15,471 nucleotides of DNA from Christensenella sp. UBA4379 (GCA_002391225.1 DGRV01000074.1:37556-53026), one strand, 5' to 3'. Numbered from the stretch's first letter, positions 6,224 to 12,693 are shown. Notes: generated by a model from the letters alone, not told the origin. Made by a program: numbers and translations.

Positions 6224-7039
6224 TCAGGTTTGGTTGAATGCGTTTTTGAAGACTTCAAAATTTGAGTTTCCCGGCCGGTTCGGGATGGCGAAGAGCACCT
6301 GCTCAAAATACCGCCCATAGCCGTGGCCGACGAGCCAGTCCCGGAAGATGTCCGCGACCAGGGCAGGCGGGTTGTGAAACACCCCGCACCCGAACGCGCC
6401 GAGCACAAGGATGTCCGCATCCTGGGCTGCGGCCACCTCCAGAATGTTGCGGATCCGCCCGCTCAGCACGGCCCGGAGCTTGTCCTCCGTCACGGGCTTC
6501 TTTTTATCCAGGTCGATATAGGGAGCGGCGCAGGTCAGCACGTCCACCTGAAACCAGGGCTCCAGGTCCATCGGAACCGGATCGTCCGTCTTGAACACGG
6601 TGACGCCGGGCGTATAAATGACGGCGTCCGTCCCCATGCTGCCGGTGTTTTTTTCGTTCCATTTATAGTAGTTTTTGAGCAGGTAGGGGATCGTCAGCGC
6701 CCGGTACAGGTTGCTGCTCCTGCACAGACATTCCTCCTGGGCCATCGCCCCGTTGGCCACGCCGCCGCCGGGGGAATAGGCGTTGGCGAAGTTCAGCACC
6801 GCCACCCTTTTGCCGCCCGGCTCCTTCGTGTACGCCTGGGCGCAGTGGAAGGTGGTGTCGTCCAGTACCTCAATGTCCGGCTTATCCGCTTTCAGGCGCG
6901 GAGCAACGGCCCGGTAATCGGCCAGATACAGCAGGGTGCCCGCCATGGCGGCCTCGCTTCTCTTCTTTAACTCCGGCTCTTCCCGGCTTCTTTCCAGCGT
7001 GTCGAGAAACGATTTTCTCAGCTCCAGTCTGTCCGGCAT
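6224..7039 (-). CDS. Microbial-type poly(ADP-ribose) glycohydrolase (TIGR02452 family)
   Basis: The 271-residue cytosolic protein has a macrodomain-like PARG fold. It should hydrolyse ADP-ribose polymers or ADP-ribosyl modifications. The signature GGG (91-93), seven residues, QEE (101-103) is intact; the glutamates after Gln101 include the catalytic Glu. Other family features are the N-terminal helical region, FANAYSPGGGVANGAMAQEE, IYTPGV (141-146) and LGAFGCGVFHNPP (213-225). Length is normal for the family. ATG at 7039 has AAGGAGG 7 nt upstream. The gene starts 23 bp after the PIN toxin stop, with no promoter or terminator between, so it is the third gene of the unit that starts at the promoter 7761-7789. 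The substrate in this organism is unknown. Small TIGR02452 members often act in defence or NAD/ADP-ribose metabolism, which is only suggestive here. Confidence 0.9.
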   Translation of the reverse strand: MPDRLELRKSFLDTLERSREEPELKKRSEAAMAGTLLYLADYRAVAPRLKADKPDIEVLDDTTFHCAQAYTKEPGGKRVAVLNFANAYSPGGGVANGAMAQEECLCRSSNLYRALTIPYLLKNYYKWNEKNTGSMGTDAVIYTPGVTVFKTDDPVPMDLEPWFQVDVLTCAAPYIDLDKKKPVTEDKLRAVLSGRIRNILEVAAAQDADILVLGAFGCGVFHNPPALVADIFRDWLVGHGYGRYFEQVLFAIPNRPGNSNFEVFKNAFNQT

Positions 7040-7062
7040 AGGTCATCCTCCTTATATCTGAT

Positions 7063-7470
7063 TTAAAAAATCGTGATGCAGTTCTCCTGATAGTTGGAAA
7101 AATTGCTGTCATGGGTCAGAATCACGCAGTTTTCCGTTTTGGCCTGGGCGATGAGCAGACGGTCAAAGAGGTCCAGGTTGCTCAGTACCCGCCCTTGCCT
7201 GACCTGGAGGTTCCGGAGCGCCAGTACGTCCCGGGGCAGGAGGTTCAGCGGCTCATACCTGGAGGCCAGGCAGTAATCCAGAATCTCCTTTTCGTGATAC
7301 GGGCATTTTTCCGGGCTTTTCTGATTTTTGATGGCGATCTCCCACAGGGAGACGACGCTGAAACAGACCACGTTGTCGGGAGACAGAATCATCTCCCGGG
7401 CCTGCGGGGTGAGACGCGGGTCGTTGGTCAGGGACCAGAGGACGGCATGGGTGTCCAGCAGGATGTTCAT
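7063..7470 (-). CDS. VapC-like PIN-domain ribonuclease toxin
   Basis: This is a PIN-domain protein of 135 residues (136 if the in-frame GTG at 7473 is used). VapC toxins are Mg-dependent endoribonucleases, usually cleaving tRNA or rRNA. The conserved acidic residues are all visible: Asp in NILLDTHAVLW, Glu in SLWEIAIK, Asp in DLFDRLLIAQA, and Asp in ILTHDSNF. It overlaps the antitoxin by one base (TGATG), and GGAGG inside the antitoxin's last codons sits about 9 nt before the ATG, so translation is coupled. The sequence type (LDTHAVLW, CILTHD) places it with VapC-like proteins paired with Phd/YefM antitoxins. It lacks no key residue and looks intact. Confidence 0.92.
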   Translation of the reverse strand: MNILLDTHAVLWSLTNDPRLTPQAREMILSPDNVVCFSVVSLWEIAIKNQKSPEKCPYHEKEILDYCLASRYEPLNLLPRDVLALRNLQVRQGRVLSNLDLFDRLLIAQAKTENCVILTHDSNFSNYQENCITIF

Positions 7471-7724
7471 CACAGGGCCCCTCCGTTCACCAGTTCGTCG
7501 CCCAGGTCAATGCTGTTGAAATCCTCGATGGAGGAGAGCATGGGGAGCTTCCCCTTCGCCAGACCGATGCGCCTGCCCCCGTCGTCCTCAAAGGGGACGA
7601 TTTTCGCCACCGGCTTTCCGTTCCGCAGGATTACCACATAAGGCTCCTGCCTGTCCGCGACCCTGGAAACGTATTTGGAAAGATTGGTCTTTGCCTCAAA
7701 CATGCTGACCGTGGTCACAATCAT
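7470..7724 (-). CDS. Phd/YefM-family antitoxin
   Basis: This 84-residue antitoxin neutralises the PIN toxin and represses the shared promoter. The N-terminal DNA-binding Phd/YefM domain is clear: TVSMFEAKTNLSKYVSRV, then YVVILRNGKPVAKIVPF. The acidic, flexible C-terminus (IEDFNSIDLGDELVNGG) is the likely toxin-binding part. Start choice is uncertain. The ATG at 7724 is only 3 nt from AAGGAGG. An in-frame GTG at 7718 gives ideal spacing (9 nt), and the ATG at 7703 (MFEAK) is also possible. It is the first gene of the unit, directly behind a perfect promoter and a 14-bp palindrome. Confidence 0.92.
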   Translation of the reverse strand: MIVTTVSMFEAKTNLSKYVSRVADRQEPYVVILRNGKPVAKIVPFEDDGGRRIGLAKGKLPMLSSIEDFNSIDLGDELVNGGAL

Positions 7725-7745
7725 CCTCCTCCTTTTAACTAAGCT

Positions 7746-7759
7746 AACTTAGCTAAGTT
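7746..7759. promoter_or_regulatory. 14-bp palindromic operator of the toxin-antitoxin unit
   Basis: AACTTAGCTAAGTT is a perfect 14-bp palindrome. It begins one base downstream of the -10 box and covers the expected transcription start (about 7754). A second CTTAG half-site lies just downstream (AGCTTAGTT, minus strand). This is where a Phd-type antitoxin would autorepress. Confidence 0.7.
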
Positions 7760-7760
7760 T

Positions 7761-7789
7761 ATTATAGGCTTTTTCGCTCTCCGTGTCAA
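7761..7789 (-). promoter_or_regulatory. Perfect sigma-A promoter of the antitoxin-toxin-PARG unit
   Basis: Minus-strand TTGACA (7784-7789) and TATAAT (7761-7766) are separated by exactly 17 bp. Both hexamers match consensus at all six positions, so unrepressed transcription should be strong. Confidence 0.93.
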
Positions 7790-7802
7790 GCGGCTGAAAA
7801 GC

Positions 7803-7842
7803 CTTATAAAGAAACCTGCCGCGAATCGCTCCGCGGCAGGTT
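7803..7842 (-). terminator. Intrinsic terminator of the NfeD-FloA operon
   Basis: An 11-bp perfect stem, AACCTGCCGCG (7813-7823) with CGCGGCAGGTT (7832-7842), has an 8-nt loop. On the minus strand TTTCTTTAT follows. It lies 18 bp beyond the stop of the gene at 7861 and just upstream of the toxin-antitoxin promoter. Confidence 0.8.
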
Positions 7843-7860
7843 CATGAAAAGGAATATTCG

Positions 7861-8361
7861 TTATCGGATGCCGGGTCTTCTGGATTTCCTGTTCAGGATT
7901 TCGCTCATGACGACGGCGTTCACCATGCTGTCCCGGGTGAAGGACAGGGGGAGAGCGGGCGTTTCGTCCGGCTCGCTTGGGGCCAGGTCCTCGCATTCGG
8001 GCAGGACCGGGTCGTCCAGCATGTATTCGTGGCAGGGGTCGGTCCCCTCGGCGAGGTTCCCCTCCATGGTCAACAGGGACGGGGCGGCCGACGCGTGGAG
8101 ATGACGCTCGGTGGGGTGCAGGGTGCCGTCCGCCCCGCGGTGGGGGGCGGGGGCAGCGGGCTGCGGTTCAGGGGCCTTGACGGCCGCCTTCTTTTTTTCC
8201 GCCGAGGGCTGGCGCGCGGGCTGCGGCCTGGGGGCCGGCTTTCTGGGCGCCTGGGCTGCCGGGCGCTGTTTTTGTTTGTTCTTTTTATTTTTGCTGCTGC
8301 CAGCCATGCCGAAGAACAGATAGATCAGGAACAGGACGAACAGGGGAGCAAAGCGATCCAA
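7861..8361 (-). CDS. Hypothetical membrane-anchored protein, Pro/Ala/Lys-rich
   Basis: This encodes 166 residues from a TTG start at 8361, preceded by AGGAGGGGG about 7 nt upstream. No nearby ATG would keep the hydrophobic start. Residues 5-20 (APLFVLFLIYLFFGMA) form one membrane helix or uncleaved signal anchor. A very basic, Lys/Gln/Pro/Ala-rich linker follows (about 23-75), then an acidic, probably folded tail (100-150) ending in VMSEILNRKSRRPGIR. I recognise no domain. The 40-bp gap from floA on the same strand, with the terminator after it, makes it the last gene of the nfeD-floA transcript. A role linked to FloA membrane microdomains is only a guess from position. Confidence 0.75.
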   Translation of the reverse strand: MDRFAPLFVLFLIYLFFGMAGSSKNKKNKQKQRPAAQAPRKPAPRPQPARQPSAEKKKAAVKAPEPQPAAPAPHRGADGTLHPTERHLHASAAPSLLTMEGNLAEGTDPCHEYMLDDPVLPECEDLAPSEPDETPALPLSFTRDSMVNAVVMSEILNRKSRRPGIR

Positions 8362-8401
8362 AGTGATTCCCCCTCCTTTCTGCTGAGGTCAGGGAAGCGG
8401 C

Positions 8402-9397
8402 TCAGCCCTTTTTCCTGGGCTCCTGCGCGTTCGTCGCGGGCACGGCGGCCTGGGCGATGCCGTTGCGCATCTCGGTGTCGGCGATGGTGTTCTGCATCTG
8501 GTAGTAATCCATCACGCCGAGCTTGCCGCTCTTGAGGGCTTCGGCCATGGCCAGAGGCACCTGGGCCTCGGCCTCGACCACCTTGGCGCGCATCTCCTGG
8601 ACGGAGGCCTTCATTTCCTGCTCGTGGGCGACGGCCATCGCGCGGCGCTCCTCGGCCTTGGCCTGGGCGATGCGGCGGTCGGCCTCCGCCTGGTCCATCT
8701 GCAGCTGAGCGCCGACGTTGCGGCCCACGTCCACGTCCGCGATGTCGATGGACAGGATTTCATAGGCGGTGCCGGCGTCCAGGCCCTTGCCCAGCACGGT
8801 CTGGCTGATCAGGTCCGGGTTCTCCAGCACGGCCTCGTGGCTCTGGGAGGAGCCGATGGTGGTGACGATGCCCTCGCCGATACGGGCGATGATGGTTTCT
8901 TCGCCGGCGCCGCCGACCAGGCGCTCGATGTTGGTGCGCACGGTGACGCGGGCCTTAGCGCGGAGCTCAATGCCGTCCTTGGCGATGGCGGCGACGGGCG
9001 GGGTCTCGATGACCTTGGGCACGACGCTCATCTGCACGGCCTCCAGGACGTTGCGGCCGGCTAGGTCGATGGCGCAGGAGGTCTTGAAGGGCAGCTCGAT
9101 CCCGGCCTGATGGGCGGAAATCAGGGCGCTGACGACGCGCTCAACGTTGCCGCCGGCCAGGTAGTGGTTTTCCAGCTCGTCCGTGGTCAGGTCCAGTCCG
9201 GCCTTCCGGGCGCGGATGAAGCTGTCCACGATTTTCGGGGGAGAGATATGGCGCAGCCGCATGCCCACCAGGGAGCCGATTTTGACCGGCACGCCGCTGG
9301 CGCGGGCCCGGATCCACAGGCCGACGGGCACGATGGTCAGGAAGATGAGCAGCAGGACGATGATTAAAAAGGGAAGCGCGATAGCCATCACAGACAT
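8402..9397 (-). CDS. floA: Flotillin-like protein FloA
   Basis: FloA (YqfA) is a membrane scaffold that organises bacterial functional membrane microdomains. This one has 331 residues, the normal length. Residues 5-30 form the hydrophobic N-terminal membrane hairpin (LPFLIIVLLLIFLTIVPVGLW). The SPFH/flotillin domain follows, with family landmarks GMRLRHISP, VTVRTNIERLVGGAGEETIIARIGEG, and DIADVDVGRNVGAQLQ. Then comes an Ala/Glu/Lys-rich coiled coil (about 233-290, with AQAKAEERRAMAVAHEQEMKA) and KSGKLGVMDYYQMQN-IADTEMR near the end. The ATG has AAAGGAGG 7 nt upstream. It lies 33 bp after nfeD, the usual partner of floA in Bacillota. Confidence 0.96.
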   Translation of the reverse strand: MSVMAIALPFLIIVLLLIFLTIVPVGLWIRARASGVPVKIGSLVGMRLRHISPPKIVDSFIRARKAGLDLTTDELENHYLAGGNVERVVSALISAHQAGIELPFKTSCAIDLAGRNVLEAVQMSVVPKVIETPPVAAIAKDGIELRAKARVTVRTNIERLVGGAGEETIIARIGEGIVTTIGSSQSHEAVLENPDLISQTVLGKGLDAGTAYEILSIDIADVDVGRNVGAQLQMDQAEADRRIAQAKAEERRAMAVAHEQEMKASVQEMRAKVVEAEAQVPLAMAEALKSGKLGVMDYYQMQNTIADTEMRNGIAQAAVPATNAQEPRKKG

Positions 9398-9430
9398 GGA
9401 AGTACCTCCTTTGACAATCAGGTGATCAGG

Positions 9431-9925
9431 TTATTTGGAGACGGGCTCCACGACGATGCGCGAGCCATTGACGTGGATGATGCGCACGGGCTTTCCGGCG
9501 TCTAGGAATTCGCCCTCGGTGACGACGCTCTTGCGCTCGCCGTCCAATAGGATGATGCCGCTTGGGCGAAGCGGCGTCTGGGTGACGCCCTCCCGGCCCA
9601 CCAGGGACGCTTTTTTCTTCTCCTCCTGCTGGGCGCTGTCCGGCGTCTGCTTGAGGAACAGCGCGGACCGGGACAGACGGCCGTTCTTGGCCGATTTCAG
9701 GGAAATCACGATGGCCGCCGTCACCAGGGCGATGACCGCCAGACAGGCGACGATGCCCCAGACCGCCCCGTAGGCCCGCCAGACCAGGCCGATGGCCGCC
9801 AACAGCATGATCAGCCCGGAGATCCCCGGCAGGCCGATGCCGGGCAGGAACATTTCCAGCACGATCAGCCCGATGCCGACGACGGCCAGGAGAATCATGG
9901 TCACGTTGCTTGCAAAGAAATCCAT
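9431..9925 (-). CDS. NfeD-like membrane protein, FloA partner
   Basis: This has 164 residues from the ATG at 9925, which follows AAGGGGGGA by 4-5 nt. The frame is open further upstream, but that sequence is the heptad repeat, so it is not part of the protein. Two or three membrane helices lie at about 8-28, 31-48 and 54-76 (with PGIGLPGISGLIMLL between). A soluble OB-fold C-terminal domain covers about 100-164 (LVGREGVTQTPLRPSGIILLDGERKSV, then RIIHVNGSRIVVEPV). This short, protease-less NfeD form is normally encoded beside flotillins and is thought to stabilise or dock onto the flotillin complex. It heads a unit with floA and the gene at 7861. Confidence 0.92.
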   Translation of the reverse strand: MDFFASNVTMILLAVVGIGLIVLEMFLPGIGLPGISGLIMLLAAIGLVWRAYGAVWGIVACLAVIALVTAAIVISLKSAKNGRLSRSALFLKQTPDSAQQEEKKKASLVGREGVTQTPLRPSGIILLDGERKSVVTEGEFLDAGKPVRIIHVNGSRIVVEPVSK

Positions 9926-9969
9926 AAAATCCCCCCTTGGAAGTTGATTGGAATAATAAGGCAAAACTG

Positions 9970-10003
9970 GAGGTAGGAGGTAGGAAGTAGGAGGTAGGAG
10001 GTG
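9970..10003. repeat. Heptad tandem repeat, GGAGGTA class
   Basis: Four to five 7-bp units (GGAGGTA, GGAAGTA, GGAGGTA, GGAGGTG) lie 45 bp upstream of the NfeD start. There is no complementary arm nearby. The unit matches the class that forms both arms of the hairpin at 13863-13966. Confidence 0.8.
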
Positions 10004-10006
10004 TTT

Positions 10007-10092
10007 AGAGTGGAGAGTGAAGATAAGATATACTCTGTGAATATTCAGAAACCATATCTGATCTCCACTCTTCACTCTTCACTCTCCACTCT
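10007..10092. repeat. GAGTGGA-class heptad hairpin between UDG and nfeD operons
   Basis: An imperfect inverted repeat: left arm 10007-10030 and right arm 10054-10092, loop of about 23 nt. The arms align once two heptads (14 bp) present only in the right arm are removed. The arm sequence is the same as in the units at 4162-4400. It lies 13 bp after the stop of the minus-strand UDG-like gene and may serve as its terminator or 3' stabiliser. Confidence 0.8.
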
Positions 10093-10105
10093 GGCCCGTC
10101 TAAGG

Positions 10106-10648
10106 TTACATCTCATGAATGAATCGGGCCAATTGTTCCATATCGGCCTGGTAGACGGGCGCGAGGGAACGGTTGTAGATGATGGAGGCCGGGTGGTAGA
10201 GGGAAAACAGCGGGAGGCCCAGGCGGCTTTTTAGCTGCTGTCCGTGGCACGCGCCGACGGTGTTGGCCGGCTGGGACAGGGCCTGTAAAGGCGTGTTGCC
10301 CAGGGTCACCAGGAGCTTTGGGGAAAGGAGAAGGATCTCCTTTTCCAGATAAGGCAGGAAAAAGGTGATTTCCTCCCGGTTGGGCGGACGGTTGCGCAGC
10401 CGCCCCGTGGGGCCCGTTTCGCAGGGCCGGATCTTGACCACGTTGGAAATGTAGAGCTCGTCTCTTTGCAGGCCGGTGGCATTCAGGAACTCGTCCAGGT
10501 TCTTTCCGGCGGCCCCAGCGAAGGGACGGCCTTCTTCCACTTCCTTGGCTCCCGGCGCTTCGCCCACCAGCATCACGGACGGATGGTCCGGCCCGACGCC
10601 GTACACGGTCTTCCTGCCGGGGAAGCGCAGGGCGCTTTCCCGCGCCAT
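10106..10648 (-). CDS. Uracil-DNA glycosylase-fold protein without Fe-S cysteines
   Basis: This has 180 residues from the first ATG. The UDG-superfamily motif A is GEAPG (29-33), followed by the family's GRPFAGAAGKNLDEFL. ISNVVKIRP and NRPPNREE occur mid-protein, and LYHPASI carries the C-terminal His motif. It resembles the short UDG-like proteins common in Clostridia. The four [4Fe-4S] cysteines of family 4 are absent. The ATG at 10648 has no clear ribosome site. The frame remains open for 19 codons upstream (to a TAA at 10706-10708) and reads LNEVQELYET just before the ATG, which looks like the family's first helix. A non-standard start such as the CTG at 10678, behind a GGGGG run, is therefore possible. 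Base removal from DNA is likely but not certain. It lies 104 bp after a family-4 UDG. Confidence 0.8.
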   Translation of the reverse strand: MARESALRFPGRKTVYGVGPDHPSVMLVGEAPGAKEVEEGRPFAGAAGKNLDEFLNATGLQRDELYISNVVKIRPCETGPTGRLRNRPPNREEITFFLPYLEKEILLLSPKLLVTLGNTPLQALSQPANTVGACHGQQLKSRLGLPLFSLYHPASIIYNRSLAPVYQADMEQLARFIHEM

Positions 10649-10752
10649 CGTTTCGTACAGTTCTTGTACTTCGTTCAGACGAACACCCCCGATCCGGAAA
10701 AAAGATTACCAGATGATTGTGGCGGAATGATGACAGAAAACAGACAGATGGC

Positions 10753-11310
10753 CTATTCGGTTTCCTTCAGCTTTTCCCGGACGGCCTTTAAATCCTCCCA
10801 GGCGTCCCGCTTTTTGGCCTCGTCCCGCAGCAGGGCGGCGGGGTGGTAGGTGGGCATGAACCAGACACCGCCCTTCTGGACGAAGTGCCCCCGGTCCCGG
10901 GTGACGCGAAAATCCTCGCCCAGGGTGTAGCGGCCGGCGGTCGCGCCCAGCAGCAGGATCACCTTCGGGCGGACCAGGGCGAACTGCATCCGCAGAAACG
11001 GCAGGCAGGCGGCGGCCTCCTCCGGCAGCGGGGTGCGGTTGTCCGGCGGGCGGCACTTGACCACGTTGCAGATGTAGACCTCCTCCCGGCTTAGGCCGAT
11101 GGCGGCCAGCATCCGGGTCAGCAGCTGGCCGGCCCGGCCCACGAAGGCCAGGCCCTGTTCGTCCTCGTCCCGGCCGGGGCCTTCCCCGATCAGCATGAGG
11201 CGAGCCTGGGGGTTCCCCTGCCCGGGCACCTTATGATGGATCTGCCGGCACAGCGCGCAATTCTGGCAGCCGGCAATCTGTCTGTTCAGTTCATCCCAGC
11301 TGATTTCCAT
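10753..11310 (-). CDS. Uracil-DNA glycosylase, family 4 ([4Fe-4S])
   Basis: It removes uracil, from cytosine deamination, from DNA. The protein has 185 residues. Probable cluster ligands are Cys15 and Cys18 (GCQNC), Cys86 (VVKCRPP) and Cys102, matching the spacing of family-4 enzymes. Motif A is IGEGPGRDEDEQG (GEGPG 42-46), followed by FVGRAGQLL, NRTP (91-94) and the C-terminal motif TYHPAALLR. Length and spacing are normal. ATG at 11310 is 6 bp past the stop of the small membrane gene, with AGGTAA as a modest ribosome site. It belongs to a same-strand operon with TrmL and the MDH-C-like gene. Confidence 0.94.
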   Translation of the reverse strand: MEISWDELNRQIAGCQNCALCRQIHHKVPGQGNPQARLMLIGEGPGRDEDEQGLAFVGRAGQLLTRMLAAIGLSREEVYICNVVKCRPPDNRTPLPEEAAACLPFLRMQFALVRPKVILLLGATAGRYTLGEDFRVTRDRGHFVQKGGVWFMPTYHPAALLRDEAKKRDAWEDLKAVREKLKETE

Positions 11311-11316
11311 ATCGGT

Positions 11317-11535
11317 TTACCTGATTACGCCAAACAAAGAGGCAAGCAGGGAGGAGAAGTTCTGCCTGGCAAAGGTGATCATGCTGAACAAAAGGGCCAG
11401 CAGGGCGAACAGCAGCAGGATCCCGATCACCAGGGCGGCCAGCTGGCCGATCTGAGACAGCATCCGCCAGCGCTCCCTTCGGTCCAGACGCTCCAGGGCT
11501 TCTTCCTCCTGATAGGGGTCATAGGGTTTCTGCAT
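11317..11535 (-). CDS. Small single-pass membrane protein, hypothetical
   Basis: It has 72 residues from the ATG at 11535, chosen for GGAGG at 5 nt. A TTG start four codons earlier is less likely. Residues 1-26 are a charged cytoplasmic helix (EEEALERLDRRERWRML). Residues 29-54 (IGQLAALVIGILLLFALLAL and onward) form one membrane helix. A short polar/hydrophobic tail follows. It overlaps the trmL 3' end by 17 bp and is 6 bp before the UDG gene, so it is firmly inside the operon. I recognise no family. Overlapped starts and a clear membrane helix argue that it is real. Confidence 0.72.
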   Translation of the reverse strand: MQKPYDPYQEEEALERLDRRERWRMLSQIGQLAALVIGILLLFALLALLFSMITFARQNFSSLLASLFGVIR

Positions 11536-12058
11536 GTTTTCCTCCAAGATAGTCCATCCAGGGCTGGACCGGGTCGTCCCGCCCGGTCAGATGCCCCTGC
11601 GCGGAGAGGCCGGGAAAGTCCAGCTGGCGCAGGGCCTCGTATAGCACCACCGCCACCGAATTGCTCAGGTTGAGCGACCGGGCGTCCGGCCGCATGGGGA
11701 TGCGGATGCACCGGTCATAGACCCTTTCCAGCAGGGATTCGGGCAGGCCCCGGGTTTCACAGCCGAACACCAGAAAATCGTCCGGCCCGTAGGACGCTTC
11801 GGTGTAGCTCCGGGGGGCCTTGGTGGAGGCGAAATGATACCTGGCCTCCGGGAACTCCCGGACCAGGGCCTCAAAGGTCGGCAGGACCCGGATGCTGACC
11901 ATCGAAAAATAGTCGAGCCCCGCCCGCTTGTAATACTTGTCGTTCATCGAAAAGCCCAGCGGCTCAATCAGATACAGGCTGCTCCCGGTGGCGGCGCAGG
12001 TGCGGGCGATGTTGCCGGTGTTCTGAGGGATTTCCGGGGCGTAGAGCACTACGTTCAT
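11519..12058 (-). CDS. trmL: tRNA (cytidine/uridine-2'-O-)-methyltransferase TrmL-type
   Basis: This SPOUT-fold enzyme uses S-adenosylmethionine to 2'-O-methylate the wobble nucleotide (position 34) of certain tRNALeu species. All landmarks of the 179-residue protein are present: PEIPQNTGNIARTCAATG at the N-terminus, LIEPLGF, YHFASTK, VFGCETRGLPE, and the trefoil-knot SAM segment IPMRPDARSLNLSNSVAVVLYEALRQ. TrmL usually lacks the two-residue insertion seen here between PM and RSLNLS, a minor variation. The start ATGA overlaps the stop of the upstream gene, implying coupling. It acts in the cytosol as a dimer. Confidence 0.95.
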   Translation of the reverse strand: MNVVLYAPEIPQNTGNIARTCAATGSSLYLIEPLGFSMNDKYYKRAGLDYFSMVSIRVLPTFEALVREFPEARYHFASTKAPRSYTEASYGPDDFLVFGCETRGLPESLLERVYDRCIRIPMRPDARSLNLSNSVAVVLYEALRQLDFPGLSAQGHLTGRDDPVQPWMDYLGGKHAETL

Positions 12059-12693
12059 AGGGCGGCCGTCCTTTTCAGCGTTTCGGAAAGGCCAAGGAGC
12101 TGGATATCCTCAAGGCACCTGGCGCAGCGGTCTTCCAGGCCCTCGTCCTCCCGAAGGTCCCTTCCCCAGATGCGCTCGTCCGCCAGGGCGGCGTAAGCGA
12201 GGGATTCGGCGTCCATGTCGCAGGACAGGCGGGAAAAGGAGGAAAGGGCTTCCTGGTCCATGGTCAGTTCGATGGAGCTTCCGTCGGACCCGACCAGGGT
12301 ATAGCCGTTTTCGCTCCGGCGGACGCCGGCCAGCAGCATGATCAGGGCGCAGAGGCTCAGGGTCAGGCAGGGCGTATCTTCCCCGATCAGCGGCAGCAGG
12401 TACAGCCGGAAGCTCTCCAGCGCCCCGTCCATCAGGTCGTTGACCCGCAGGGAGGAGGGCTTAAAGGCCAGATACCGGCAGGCGGCGATGACCGCTTCGT
12501 CGCGGCCCTCTTTTTCCATCCGGGGCATCAGCTCCTTTTGCAGGCACCTGCCGAAAAAGGGACGGATCACGGGGTCGGCCATGCAGTCGGCCACGGTGTC
12601 CAGTTCAAACAGAACGCCCAGCGGGGCCAGCAGACACTCGGCCCTGGCCCGGAGCAGCACCTCGGAAGAAACGACGGAAAAGGCCTGCTTCAT
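12055..12693 (-). CDS. Stand-alone mannitol-dehydrogenase C-terminal domain, tagaturonate-reductase-like, catalytic residues lost
   Basis: The ATG at 12693 was chosen because GAGGAGG lies upstream and the promoter start maps near 12750, making the longer ORF leaderless. From residue 11 on, the 212-residue protein aligns without gaps, from memory, to the C-terminal domain of altronate oxidoreductase/mannitol dehydrogenases. It shows LDTVADCMADP-I--FF----KELMP, the FRLYLLPLI helix, LTLSLCALIMLLAG, and a tail WGRDLREDEGLEDRC. The NAD-binding Rossmann domain is missing. The K-x4-N-x2-H active-site signature is replaced by Glu11, Ala16 and Glu19. It is thus probably a non-catalytic relic or a repurposed helical domain, kept intact and cotranslated with trmL (ATGA overlap). 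The function is unknown. Confidence 0.65.
   Translation of the reverse strand: MKQAFSVVSSEVLLRARAECLLAPLGVLFELDTVADCMADPVIRPFFGRCLQKELMPRMEKEGRDEAVIAACRYLAFKPSSLRVNDLMDGALESFRLYLLPLIGEDTPCLTLSLCALIMLLAGVRRSENGYTLVGSDGSSIELTMDQEALSSFSRLSCDMDAESLAYAALADERIWGRDLREDEGLEDRCARCLEDIQLLGLSETLKRTAAL

Noticed and set aside
9953..9958. TATTAT as a -10 box for nfeD-floA
   Set aside because: No -35-like hexamer stands at 16-18 bp; the upstream sequence there is heptad repeat. It is possible but not supportable.
9926..10075. N-terminal extension of the NfeD-like protein to an upstream ATG
   Set aside because: The extra residues are translated heptad repeat. The conserved membrane helices and the ribosome site point to the ATG at 9925.
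10671..10684. LexA/SOS-box-like palindrome GTTCAGACGAAC before the second UDG
   Set aside because: The half-sites are in the opposite order to the Gram-positive LexA box (GAAC-N4-GTTC), and the site may lie inside coding sequence.
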